Origin: Boswellia sacra
Taxonomy: Eukaryota > Streptophyta > Magnoliopsida > Sapindales > Burseraceae
Assembly (NCBI GenBank): GCA_013180625.2
Contig: SNVD02014787.1
Coordinates: 1 to 64,000, forward strand
Length of the DNA stretch: 64,000 nt
Reading direction: 5' to 3'
Shown piece by piece: positions 45,698 to 55,143 of the stretch (position 1 is its first letter; the number at the start of each line of letters is the position of its first letter). The notes under the pieces were generated by a model that did no database searches, was not told the DNA's origin, and saw only the letters and a list, made by a program, of their open reading frames with translations. The position numbers and the translations under genes were made by a program.

Positions 45698-48334
45698 TCA
45701 ATTCCTATGTCCCCTTCTCCTACGAAATTTCGATTGCCGCTCGATGGACTTCACAATCCAATCGTGCCTTCTTGTGGAGAAGGCTACAAGAACAACTACA
45801 ATCATTAGTCCACTTCCATATCCTATTAGAACTGGTTTCCAACCAAATCCAAAAGGAGAAACTGAGCTTCCTTCATCTTTATCATGTGGTGCCTCAAAAA
45901 TTTCACAAACTTCTGACAGCGGCTTTCCACACAATTCTGGATTCCTAACAAAAGAGCTATTCTCAAATGTATCAAATTGTTTTCCTTGTGGTATGGGTCC
46001 CGTGAGATGATTATATGAGACATCAAGGAATCCAAGGAATGTGAGGTTTGCTAGTTGTTGCGGAATCTCTCCTGAAAGGTTGTTTTTAGAGAGGTCCAAT
46101 GATTCTACCTGTGTTAGGTTGCCCAAAGATGATGGGATGCAACCTTGGAGATTATTGTTGGAGATGTTGAGAATGTGAAGCCCTTGTAATGTGGCAATTG
46201 ATGCTGGAACCTCTCCGTTGAATCTATTACTTGAGAGAATTATGGCTGTTAGGGTATTTGAGATCTTTGGATACTCCATGTGCAGTCCTTTGTTACTCAT
46301 TTTCAAAGAGTAGTAAAACTTCGAGATTAATGACAAATCAAGATGTACAATGAAGGACCCATATATTGCACGAAAAAAATTGACTACAACTTGCTTTTGA
46401 GACAAATCATCTCGCATGTATACTAGCTCGCTTGCCTTGTCAATTTTCATGGCATTCCAACTCTCAAAGTATTTTGGTGGAAGATTACCTGTAAATTCAT
46501 TTTTGGACAAATCAATGATACGTAGTTTATGAAACCCAACATCAGTTTCAGGTTGCGTTATCATACCATGTAATTTGTTGGATTGCAGAATGAGAACCTG
46601 TAAGTCTGGAAGACTTCCCAACCAAGTGGGAAAAGTATCACTGATTTGATTATTTCCAAGATCGAGAAATTCCAGCTTTCTACAATTTGCCATTGATCTT
46701 GGAATTCTCCCATGTAATAGATTGTCGCTTAAATCAGTCATCCTCAAATTTGTTTCCTTCGTGAATTTTTCAGGAATACTCCCATGAAAGTAGTTGTTCT
46801 GTAATCCTAACACCGATAAGACTCCACTGAAATTTCCCAAACATTGAGGAAGTACACCGCTCAAGTTGTTATGAGACAAATCGAGAACACGAAGATCATT
46901 CAAGTGGCATATCTGTAATCCAATGTCGCCAATCAGCTTATTGTTTGATACTCGGTAGAAAATGGTAGACACTGGAGGAACTGGGAGCAACCCTCGTAGT
47001 TTATTAGAGCTTAGGTCTAAAAGGGTCAGTTGAGTCCAAGGAAGAACAATAAGATTTTGGTCAAAACCTGTAAAAAGATTGTAAGAAAGGTTCAAGATTG
47101 CTAACGTGCCTACACTTACATTTAAGAACCATCCAGGTATTCTACCAGTTATCTTGTTAGAGGAAAGGTCGAGGGCCACCATTTGGTCTTGATTTTGTAG
47201 GAACTTTGGGAAACTTCTCAGGTCACATGAGCCCAATCCTATAACCTTCAGTTTTTGAAGACAAGTGTTGATGGTGTTTTTGGTGACCAACGATAAATTG
47301 TTTGATGAGAGAGCTAACATATCTAAGGTCTTGAGCTTATGAAGGAACAATTCTAGCTCTATTGTACCACTCAAATTATTAGAGAAAAGGATTAGATGCT
47401 TAAGATTCTTGAGTGCGAAGATTGAGCTAGGAATAGAGCCTTGTAATTGATTTGATGAGAGATCCAGAACATTCAACTGGGTTAGGTTCCCAATTTGAGG
47501 TGGGATAGAAGTTAGTTGATTAGACATGAGAATCAGGGTTGAAAGTTGATTGAGGTTCGTGAGCCAATATGGGATTGGACCAGTTAACTGGTTATGACTC
47601 ATTTTCAGTTCAGTAAGTTGTGTCAAGTTTCTAAGCCAAAAGGGAAACTCACCGACTAAGTCTAGGCCGGAAAGACCTAAATAAGTGAGCTTGGTTTGCT
47701 TAGCGATCCAAGAAAAAGAACTAGAATTTATGCCCGAAAAATTGTTAAAAGAAAGTTGCAGATAACTGAGCTGTGTAAGATTTCCAAGTAAAGATGGTAC
47801 TTCGCCAGAGAAATCACACCAAAGCATATCAAGTTCTTTTAAAGAAGCAAGATTTCCAATAGAAGTTGGCAAGTCACCTGAGAATTCATTATTTGAAAGG
47901 TTTAAATGACTGAGCTGGGTAAGATTACCAGATGGAATTGTTCCTGAAAAATGATTATCAGCAAGGCTAAGCCGTTGAAGATGGACAAGATGGAAGAGAC
48001 TGCTGCTAGAGTTGATAGAACCACACAGGTAGCTACTTGCGAGATCAAGCTCGATCACATGACCAGTGTCTTCGTTGCATTTTATGCCATCCCATGAGCA
48101 GCAGTCGCCTTTTCCTTGTTGCACCTTCCAGGAGGCAATCTTAGGAAAAGCATATGGAACTGTTGAAGCGGAACTGTTGATAATAAGTGATTTCTTGAAT
48201 TCCAGCAAGGCAAAACGCTCATCTTCGTGGCAGAGTGATTGCACAGGGGAAGTGAAGTTAGCGAAGCTAAGACGAAATAATATTAGCATAGAAAGTATGT
48301 GCATTAAGAGGAAGAGATATATGGATAACACCAT
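45698..48334 (-). CDS. Leucine-rich-repeat receptor-like protein (Cf/RLP type), intact
   Basis: A single exon of 878 codons plus stop. I use the ATG at 48334 (MVLSIYLFLLMHILSML) because the upstream in-frame extension begins with GTG. Order: signal peptide (about 1-25); LRR N-cap with CHEDERFALLEFK and DCCSWDGIKC; about 25 LRRs of the LxxLxLSxNxLxGxIP plant type; an island region of about 65 residues ending near 695; four more LRRs; C-cap with NPELCGKPLSEVC; an acidic stretch (HDKDEGSS); membrane span about 832-852 (WKPVLIGYGSGLMIVVVLVAF, with GxxxG); a basic 26-residue tail. There is no kinase domain. Relatives act at the plasma membrane in pathogen or peptide perception, usually with SOBIR1-type kinases; the ligand is unknown here. 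Against its paralogue it lacks 6 bp near 47930, shortening one LRR. Confidence 0.93.
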   Translation of the reverse strand: MVLSIYLFLLMHILSMLILFRLSFANFTSPVQSLCHEDERFALLEFKKSLIINSSASTVPYAFPKIASWKVQQGKGDCCSWDGIKCNEDTGHVIELDLASSYLCGSINSSSSLFHLVHLQRLSLADNHFSGTIPSGNLTQLSHLNLSNNEFSGDLPTSIGNLASLKELDMLWCDFSGEVPSLLGNLTQLSYLQLSFNNFSGINSSSFSWIAKQTKLTYLGLSGLDLVGEFPFWLRNLTQLTELKMSHNQLTGPIPYWLTNLNQLSTLILMSNQLTSIPPQIGNLTQLNVLDLSSNQLQGSIPSSIFALKNLKHLILFSNNLSGTIELELFLHKLKTLDMLALSSNNLSLVTKNTINTCLQKLKVIGLGSCDLRSFPKFLQNQDQMVALDLSSNKITGRIPGWFLNVSVGTLAILNLSYNLFTGFDQNLIVLPWTQLTLLDLSSNKLRGLLPVPPVSTIFYRVSNNKLIGDIGLQICHLNDLRVLDLSHNNLSGVLPQCLGNFSGVLSVLGLQNNYFHGSIPEKFTKETNLRMTDLSDNLLHGRIPRSMANCRKLEFLDLGNNQISDTFPTWLGSLPDLQVLILQSNKLHGMITQPETDVGFHKLRIIDLSKNEFTGNLPPKYFESWNAMKIDKASELVYMRDDLSQKQVVVNFFRAIYGSFIVHLDLSLISKFYYSLKMSNKGLHMEYPKISNTLTAIILSSNRFNGEVPASIATLQGLHILNISNNNLQGCIPSSLGNLTQVESLDLSKNNLSGEIPQQLANLTFLGFLDVSYNHLTGPIPQGKQFDTFENSSFVRNPELCGKPLSEVCEIFEAPHDKDEGSSVSPFGFGWKPVLIGYGSGLMIVVVLVAFSTRRHDWIVKSIERQSKFRRRRGHRN

Positions 48335-48429
48335 ATTGTCTGGACACACTATGTTTCTCTCTACGAGTTTAGGACAGGAAGGGAAGGAGGATTTTGTTGC
48401 TGGGAAAGCAGGGTAGAGGAATTGAGCTG

Positions 48430-48437
48430 CTTTTATA
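48430..48437 (-). promoter_or_regulatory. TATA box of the intact RLP
   Basis: TATAAAAG on the minus strand lies about 95 bp upstream of the ATG and is conserved at 29502-29509 upstream of the pseudogene paralogue. Transcription would be expected to start about 30 bp downstream. Confidence 0.7.
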
Positions 48438-48589
48438 GGAAAAGAGAGTGACTCTCAACATTACCTTATTTTTAAACTTAATTATCACAACTTATTCAGT
48501 TGAGGATGAGTTGTGACCACTTGAGTTTTGTCAGGTCACAGCATTACCTTCTTCTCTCAGCTCACCATGCAACTTTAATTCCCGCTTGA

Positions 48590-49030
48590 ATTTGTCAATT
48601 AGAGTATTTGTCATTGATGGAAATATTTTGTCAAGCTAGTTTAGTGCCAAACGTAAGAGATGGGCAAAAGGCTTGACTTACTTAGCAAAAGGAAAGAGGA
48701 GTTTGGTTCTGAAATCAATAATGTTAAGAAACTTTTTAGGATAGGGATATCAATAGAAATCAGAACCAGGTAGGCCGTTAATAAGAAATCTTGTCATACT
48801 GACTGGTTCTGGTACCAAACGTTACTGATGAGAAAATTAAAAGGCTTGACTTTAGAAAAATGACGTTGAGAAAATTTTTATAAATGCTTGAAAGGGATGG
48901 CACCTATTTCTGAACAGTTAATATAGACGTTGTTACAAATACAAATGTTTGGTTCAGTTAGCTTAATGCCAAACATGAGACAACGGCAAAAAAGTACTCA
49001 ACTGAACGAGTAGAAAGTGGCTTTGGTGCA
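48590..49030. repeat. RLP-upstream repeat units, copy B
   Basis: About three diverged units of the 150-bp repeat carry GTCAAGCTAGTTTAGTGCCA, GGTACCAAACGTTACTGAT and GGCTTGACTTTAG. They are collinear with 30530-30990. They begin about 250 bp upstream of the RLP ATG and could act as, or derive from, promoter-distal sequence. Confidence 0.75.
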
Positions 49031-49061
49031 ATTTGCAGACAATACTATATATTATTGTTTG

Positions 49062-49105
<44 letters not shown>

Positions 49106-49535
49106 GTGAACCATCATAATATAATATTTATAATAAAAGATAAGAACAAAAATTAGAAATACATTCGTTGTGTGAATTATTTTAAATATTGATATTACAA
49201 AAACAAAATATTACATTGCACATACTATATATTGCTTCCAAGTGGCATCTTAATGATAAAAAATTATTTAGAAATTTTTTTTTCTACACTACATGATATT
49301 GTTGCCAATAACATCCTCAAGAATCTACATGTGCTTTCCATCCTTTGCAATTATTCAGGCCTCTGTAGCTCAAAAAATTTTACAATAATTTAGGCTTTTG
49401 TAATAGAAAAAATCAAAATTTGTGCTTAGATAATGTAAAAAAATAATTAAAAAATAAAATAATATTAACTGATATAATGTCTTCAAATTTATCCTAAAAA
49501 AAGTTGTAATCGACGTTCATTAATGACATTAAATT
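49031..49535. other. Distal part of the segmental duplication
   Basis: Non-coding. It contains a (TTA)n run at about 49064-49105. It aligns with 30991-31472 and 35308-35345 and is the uninterrupted counterpart of the Gypsy insertion site. Confidence 0.75.
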
Positions 49536-49849
49536 GACAGAACAAATCATAAAACGTAAAGTCTAATATTATCATTCCTCTGGTCAATTAAATTCGTATA
49601 TTATTTTATTAGACCAATCTCATGAGACAATGATTCCACAAATTTGTTATGATTTTATTTAATAATGCTAGATACTGATTTGAAACAAAATTTTTAATTT
49701 AAAGTTGTATGACGTTTCTCATGAAATAAAAAAAAAGGGGAAGAAATCATTAGCAAAAATATATAACTAAATTGGAAATATAAGATAGAATTTTTGTTTT
49801 ATGATCTATTGACATTATCTACAAAACGATATTCCAAAAAAAATTTACA
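49536..49849. other. AT-rich intergenic sequence
   Basis: No gene or repeat boundary is recognised. Confidence 0.4.
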
Positions 49850-49938
49850 TAGCAAGAGAACGTGGAAGCAACACAAACCCACGAACTCTCATAAAATTAT
49901 TAAAAGAATTCTCGGTAAAACTAGTTAATTTGATTTTC
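49850..49938 (+). repeat. 89-bp dispersed repeat, copy 2
   Basis: It matches 17341-17429 in the same orientation at about 90% by eye. It is non-coding. Confidence 0.7.
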
Positions 49939-50216
49939 TTTTTATCTTTAATACTCGAGAAGGGAATCAGGTACAATACAATAAGCGACAATAAGAACAA
50001 AATAAGTAGTTACATATGATAAAGTTCAAAATTTTGTTTTAATAATTTATGAAAACCCGAAATTAAATACAAGAATTAATGATTTTAGCTACTCCTCTTC
50101 TTGACTTTTATTAGAATTTTACTAATTGAAATTATTTTCTCCAACATTTGGGTAACGCCATAATTCTTGCCACAATTAGGTGGGAGTACTTTTTTCTTTT
50201 TCTTTTTCTTTTTCCT

Positions 50217-50640
50217 TCCTGCTGGGCAAGCCTAGTAGAGAAATTGGGTTGCTTTTCGATGAAGCTAGTTGCTTTTCTAGGAAGCTTGTAAGAAAAATAA
50301 GCTGCTCATAACATCAATTATTATTATTGTTATTATTGAGTTTTGAAAAAGTTATTAAACGAATTGGTTATTGATTAAGGTTATGGGATTTAATGGCGAG
50401 TTTAAATACTCAAGTTTAGAATAGATTCTTATCCTAATTACTATTAGTTTTAATTAGGTATAGTTGAGCTCAAATCAATCAATAATATTACCCTAGATAG
50501 AACTTTAACTTTATAAGACTGAATAAAAGATGATTTCTTCATATTTTAAATATAAGGATGTTCTCCTAATGTATTTCTGTCTTAAGCTTTTAAAGTTTTA
50601 AAGGCACGAAATCTTTACAATATTACATGCGTAAGATTTA
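50217..50640 (-). repeat. Relic of an RLP upstream region
   Basis: It aligns loosely with 29465-29880 upstream of the RLP pseudogene: GCTGGGCAAGCCTAGTAGAG and CTCATAACATC are shared, followed by similar AT-rich sequence. The TATA box is not conserved and no RLP coding sequence lies next to it, so it marks a third, lost or partial duplicate. Confidence 0.5.
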
Positions 50641-50929
50641 TTTACATAATTTGTTTCCCTAATAAATAATGAAGCCTCTTTTTTAACTTAGAAAAGAAAA
50701 CTACAAAATAATCTCCATAGCGTTTACCGTAAAATTTAAATAAAAATATTATCATTATCAATAAAACACCACTGAGACATATATATGAAGCAAAACAGTG
50801 AATAGCTGTGAAAATAGTAATTATAACTGTGCAAGACACATCTTTTTCCTTGTCAATATTGAATGCCATGTGGAGTTGAATTGATGCCGCAAATTATGGA
50901 ATTCATAAGTGATGGCTACTTACTGGGTC
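50641..50929. other. AT-rich intergenic sequence
   Basis: A 75-codon minus-strand open stretch (50869-50642) has no recognisable family and is probably chance. Confidence 0.4.
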
Positions 50930-50934
50930 ATACT

Positions 50935-51235
50935 AGTACCGGTGCATCATTTTTCAAAATTTTTGTAAATTTAGTGTGAAAGTTGTAAATCTTTATATAA
51001 AAATAGTAAATGTGAAAAAAAAAGTTGTAAATAAATAATTTTTCAAATTTACGACTTTTATATAATTATTTACAACTTTTACACTAATTTACGAAAAATT
51101 AAAAATAATTATACAATTTTTTATTTACAACTTCTTTTTTCATATTTACGATTTTTATATAAGAATTTATAACTTTTATATTAAATTTATAAAAATTTAA
51201 AAAAATGATGCACCGGTACAACTGATGCATCGTAG
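50935..51235. mobile_element. Foldback MITE, copy 3
   Basis: The left arm starts TAGTACCGGTGCATCATTTT and the right arm, reverse-complemented, TGTACCGGTGCATCATTTTT. The arms are made of GTAAATTTAGTGTGAAAGTT units and their complements, giving a near-complete hairpin. It is the clearest copy of the three. Confidence 0.87.
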
Positions 51236-51289
51236 CTAAAGCCTTACTTCTCGGATAGTCACAATGCAATTCTTGTTAATTATCGATTG

Positions 51290-51700
51290 AAGCTGGCAAG
51301 AGTATTGTCGCTGTCGCTTTTGCCAATTGTCAAGCTGGCTTAGTGACAGACTTTGCTGCAAACAGAAAGTTATTTTGGTAGACGAAACGAGAATGTTAGA
51401 AAATTTTTATTAAGCCGGAAAGGGATGGGAATGGAAATCTGAATCATTAATATTGTCGTAAAGACTAATGCAAATATTTTGTCAAGTTAGCGTCGTGCTA
51501 AACATGAGATATGGGCAAAGACTTGACTGAACAAGCGGAAAGTGACGTTACTGCAAACGATACAATGTTGCAGAGAAAATTTTTTTTCGCACGTAAATGT
51601 ATTGGATCCAATAATTCGATGAAATATTTTGAGAGGCTAGTTGTACTGCCAAACGTAAGAGGTGGGCAAAAGACTTGACTTAATTTTGTTGACGTGTTGA
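51290..51700. repeat. RLP-upstream repeat units, copy C
   Basis: It contains GTCAAGCTGGCTTAGTGACA, GGGATGGGAATGGAAATCTG, GTCAAGTTAGCGTCGTGCTA and TGCCAAACGTAAGAGGTGGG, all variants of the 150-bp unit. No RLP gene is attached. Confidence 0.7.
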
Positions 51701-52479
51701 CAAAATAATGTTGGGCCTGTTTCAAGTGGTCTATGAATTTTACCACCACTGCCATTGGACGAGGTTGCCCAGTCCAGGCCGGGCCTACTCGGTTCCCGGG
51801 TGTATAACTTATAATTTTCAAACATTTTTTTTTTTTTGGTTCATTAGTAAGACTTGAATCCAATTCTGTGGAATCCCATTTTAACCAAATAACCATATCC
51901 AACCAGTCTCTTTAGTCGTCTTTAATTTAACTTATTATCCTATTTTTATTATAACATCAATAGAACTTCTTTATTAAAGAAAATGAGAACCAAAGAAAAT
52001 GCAATTTTGGAAAATAATTATAAATATACCTTTTATAAATAAGTTCAACACAATAATAATAATTATTATTTAGAGACAGAATAAAGATGCTAATGTGACA
52101 CAATATATTAACAAGAGGCAAGGCAAGTCAATCTTTTTCTTTTTATGATTTGAAGACAAGTTTCTTTTATTTTTCAATATTTCTCTTCTCTTCTCTAATT
52201 TGAATTGGCCACCGAAATTATAGAATGAGTTGCAATTATATAATCTTAATAAATGTTTAATTGATAGACATTAAAATTAAAAGGCAAATAACAAATAGTG
52301 CATTAAAAACATATAATAGTCAGCCTTTTATTAAAAATATATATATTGTTGGATATATTTTAGACTGGCATACAATAAATAAACAAAAGCTAGAATTTAT
52401 TTAACATGTGTACCTAATATCTTTTACTTTCATGTACTTTAGGTGGTGGGAAAACATAAAAATTATAAAAAGCTATTTA
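51701..52479. other. Intergenic sequence
   Basis: No gene is recognised. It is AT-rich with short A/T runs. Confidence 0.4.
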
Positions 52480-52499
52480 ACTACAACATTCAAAACCTT

Positions 52500-52985
52500 T
52501 TGCGGCGGGCCAAAACCGCCGTAAAAACATTTTTACGGCGGTTCTACGGCGGTTCAAGCCCGCTGTAGAAACAACCGCAGTAAAAGATTTTACGGCGGTT
52601 TTGGCCCGTCGCAAAAGTTTTTTTACGGCGATTTTCGTGTGCGACGTAAAAATGCACGACGAAGTGCCATGTGTGTGTAAGAGGACCTTTTACGGCGGTT
52701 TTATAACCGCCGTAAATTTGCGTCGAACTTGAAACCGCCGTAAATAAATAGTAACCGCCGTAAAAAGTAGCAAGTAAAACGACGCCGTTTTGATCGTTTT
52801 TTGCGTCGAACATTAAACCGCCGTAAAATCTTCACGTAAAACGACGTCGTTTTGATTGGGTGTATTTACGGCGGTTCTTGAACCGCCGTAAATGTGCAAT
52901 AAACCGCCGTAAAATACTTTTGTAAAACGATGTAGTTTTAAACATTTGGTTTTTACGGCGGACGTCTAAACCGCCGTAAAAGGTC
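52500..52985. repeat. CACTA subterminal repeats, left end
   Basis: There are about 20 copies of TTTACGGCGGTTT or its complement AAACCGCCGTAAA, with a related AAAACGACGYCGTTTT variant. Such repeats bind the element's own TnpA-type protein in En/Spm. Confidence 0.88.
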
Positions 52986-53387
52986 ATTTTTGAAAAAAAA
53001 AAACCGATTCTGTTTTTATGTTATTTCCTGTTTCCAGATTCAACAACCTGTCTCAAAACAAATATATATTGTGATAAGTATCTTTCATCATTCCATCAAT
53101 ATAACAATCTCAAATCAAATATCAATTTTTGTCACATAAAATGATTAATCACAATTTAAGAAATCCAAACATAACTCAATCATCATCCATACAGTCCATC
53201 ATTATATAATAAAATATAATGTCAAACAACTCAATTATATACATCAACAACCTCGACATAACTCAACATCTGAGAAGTAAGCTGTAAAACTTGACAAACA
53301 ACCTGCAAGAATAATTTGTAACCAAGATTATAATCATTAAGTAACATTATGAATCTTAATACAAATTGTATATTTTTATTTATATAC

Positions 53388-55143
53388 CTATTCGTTCCCG
53401 TGGTTTGAATCAAGATCGTTTGTTCCATGACTATCATACTGAAAACGAGTATGATGTCCACTTGAAGCATCTGGGACCTATTTATAAAAAAAAGATATGA
53501 AACATAAGTTAAAAATATGAGTCAACTAAAACTACATTTTCAACTTGAAAGATAAGTAAATACCGGTCTTGTAGCTCGCTGCTCTGCAAATTCTGGAAAC
53601 CTCTCCTGCAGGAAGGAAACGACTTCATCATACATCATTTTCATATTGTTGTGATCTTGCTTCAAGTTGTTGTGTGCTTCATTCAAGTTTCTGTGTGCTT
53701 CCTTCAAGCTGTTGTGTTCTTGCTGCAAACTACCCAACTCTTCCCTCAAGTGAATATCAGATGAGCTGGTGTCTTGAACATCAGTCGGAGATGGACCAAA
53801 GCCATATGTCCGAGCATAACCACGATGATCAGGTCCCATTACATTGCCAAATACTTCTTCTCTCAGTTGTTGAGTTTGTTGGTCTTGTGAAAACTGAGAC
53901 AAACCTTCATTGAATTGGCTCTGTACCATAATGAAAAGAAATAACAACTTAATAATGACAATGTATTAAGCAAAAATTAATTTTTAAATAGTGGATGAAT
54001 AATTAAGTTCAAAAGATCAAAGAACTTACAATTATTTCTGCACTTTCATCATCACCTACTTCCCCATTACTTTTTGTTCTTGTCTTCACGAAGACACTAA
54101 TGCGATCAGTTTGCTCTCCATTTCTTATCATCTAAACAAAAAAATATCAGAACTACAATAATACAACTACTAAAAGAGAGTAGAAGCAGATAACGAACAA
54201 TTAAAAAGCGTGTAAACAAACAAGTGTAACTTACCTCTTCTCGTTTTTGGGCAAATGACGTGCGACTTGTTCGATGAAGTGCAACTTGTTGTGCTCGATT
54301 TACCTTATTCTTCTCTGCAGCTTCCTGTAATATAAACAATATTAACATATATATAATATGACTTGCAATATGAACAAAACAAAAAAACAAATCTACACTT
54401 TTTTAGTTATGTTAGGCATATACTTTGGCTTGTTCTGTTCCCCAATAAGCTACAAGAATCGGCCACTGATCTGGCTGAACTCTAGGAGGAGTGAATTGCA
54501 ACCTGTCCTCATCCGTATCATATTTCTTGTAGTACTCCCTCTTTACATGAGCTTTCCAATCTCGCCAAAGGTTCCCAATATGTTGTAAACAATGAGGTCT
54601 ATACTCATCAGGAACATCTGTATTATCCTGCAAGAACAAATTGCAATAGATTAATGGAGATACAAATACATATACATGTAAAGTATGAATTTATTAAAAA
54701 TGAATTACCTTCACTTCTTTCCAGATGGCATCCAAAAGATGTGGTGGCATATTTTGCCACCGAGGACAAGTCAATGGAGCCATGTTGCCATTTTTTGCTA
54801 TGATTCCAAGTTGGGTGGTCAATTTATCTTTGTTTGTGTTTATTGGTTGCCATTGAGAGTTAAATTGAATGTGCAACCTCTGGCCTGTACCCCACTCACG
54901 AACAGTACGTGCTACTCCACGTCTTTTGACAACACCCGATTTACCACCCGTATCTATAAAAAGATATAATAACAAATGTTTAATCAACTTTAAATTGAAA
55001 AGAATTTAACGTAAAACTAAACTCGTTGATGTACCTCCATCATTCGATTGACTGTGGGAAGACGTTGTCGACTGTCATCGAGATTCTGCTTCCCGTTGTA
55101 TTATACTCTCCATAGAGGTGTCCCTCGGTCTTTTCGGCGGCAT
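53388..55143 (-). pseudogene. CACTA Transposase_24 (Ptta/En-Spm, TnpA-like) gene, seven exons, one premature stop
   Basis: Minus-strand exons inferred from GT/AG sites and protein continuity: 55143-55035, 54953-54709, 54627-54424, 54324-54235, 54131-54030, 53920-53564, 53477-53388. They sum to 1197 nt, exactly 399 codons, with all junctions in phase. Exon 2 has TVREWGTGQRLHIQFNSQWQ; exon 3 has LWRDWKAHVKREYYKKYDTD and WGTEQAK; exon 4 has AEKNKVNRAQQVALHRTSRT. This order fits the Transposase_24 family. Exon 6 has a coiled coil with an 8-residue repeat (SLKEAHRNLNEAHNNLKQDH). The protein ends SNHGNE. The only defect seen is TGA at codon 23 (SR-stop-QS). TnpA-type proteins bind subterminal repeats; catalysis needs a separate transposase, not found here. 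A different first exon could bypass the stop. Confidence 0.8.

Noticed and set aside
48066..48416. Plus-strand open frame of 116 codons, with a similar one at 29139-29510
   Set aside because: It is antisense to the N-terminal region of the RLP and is 'conserved' only because the RLP sequence is duplicated.
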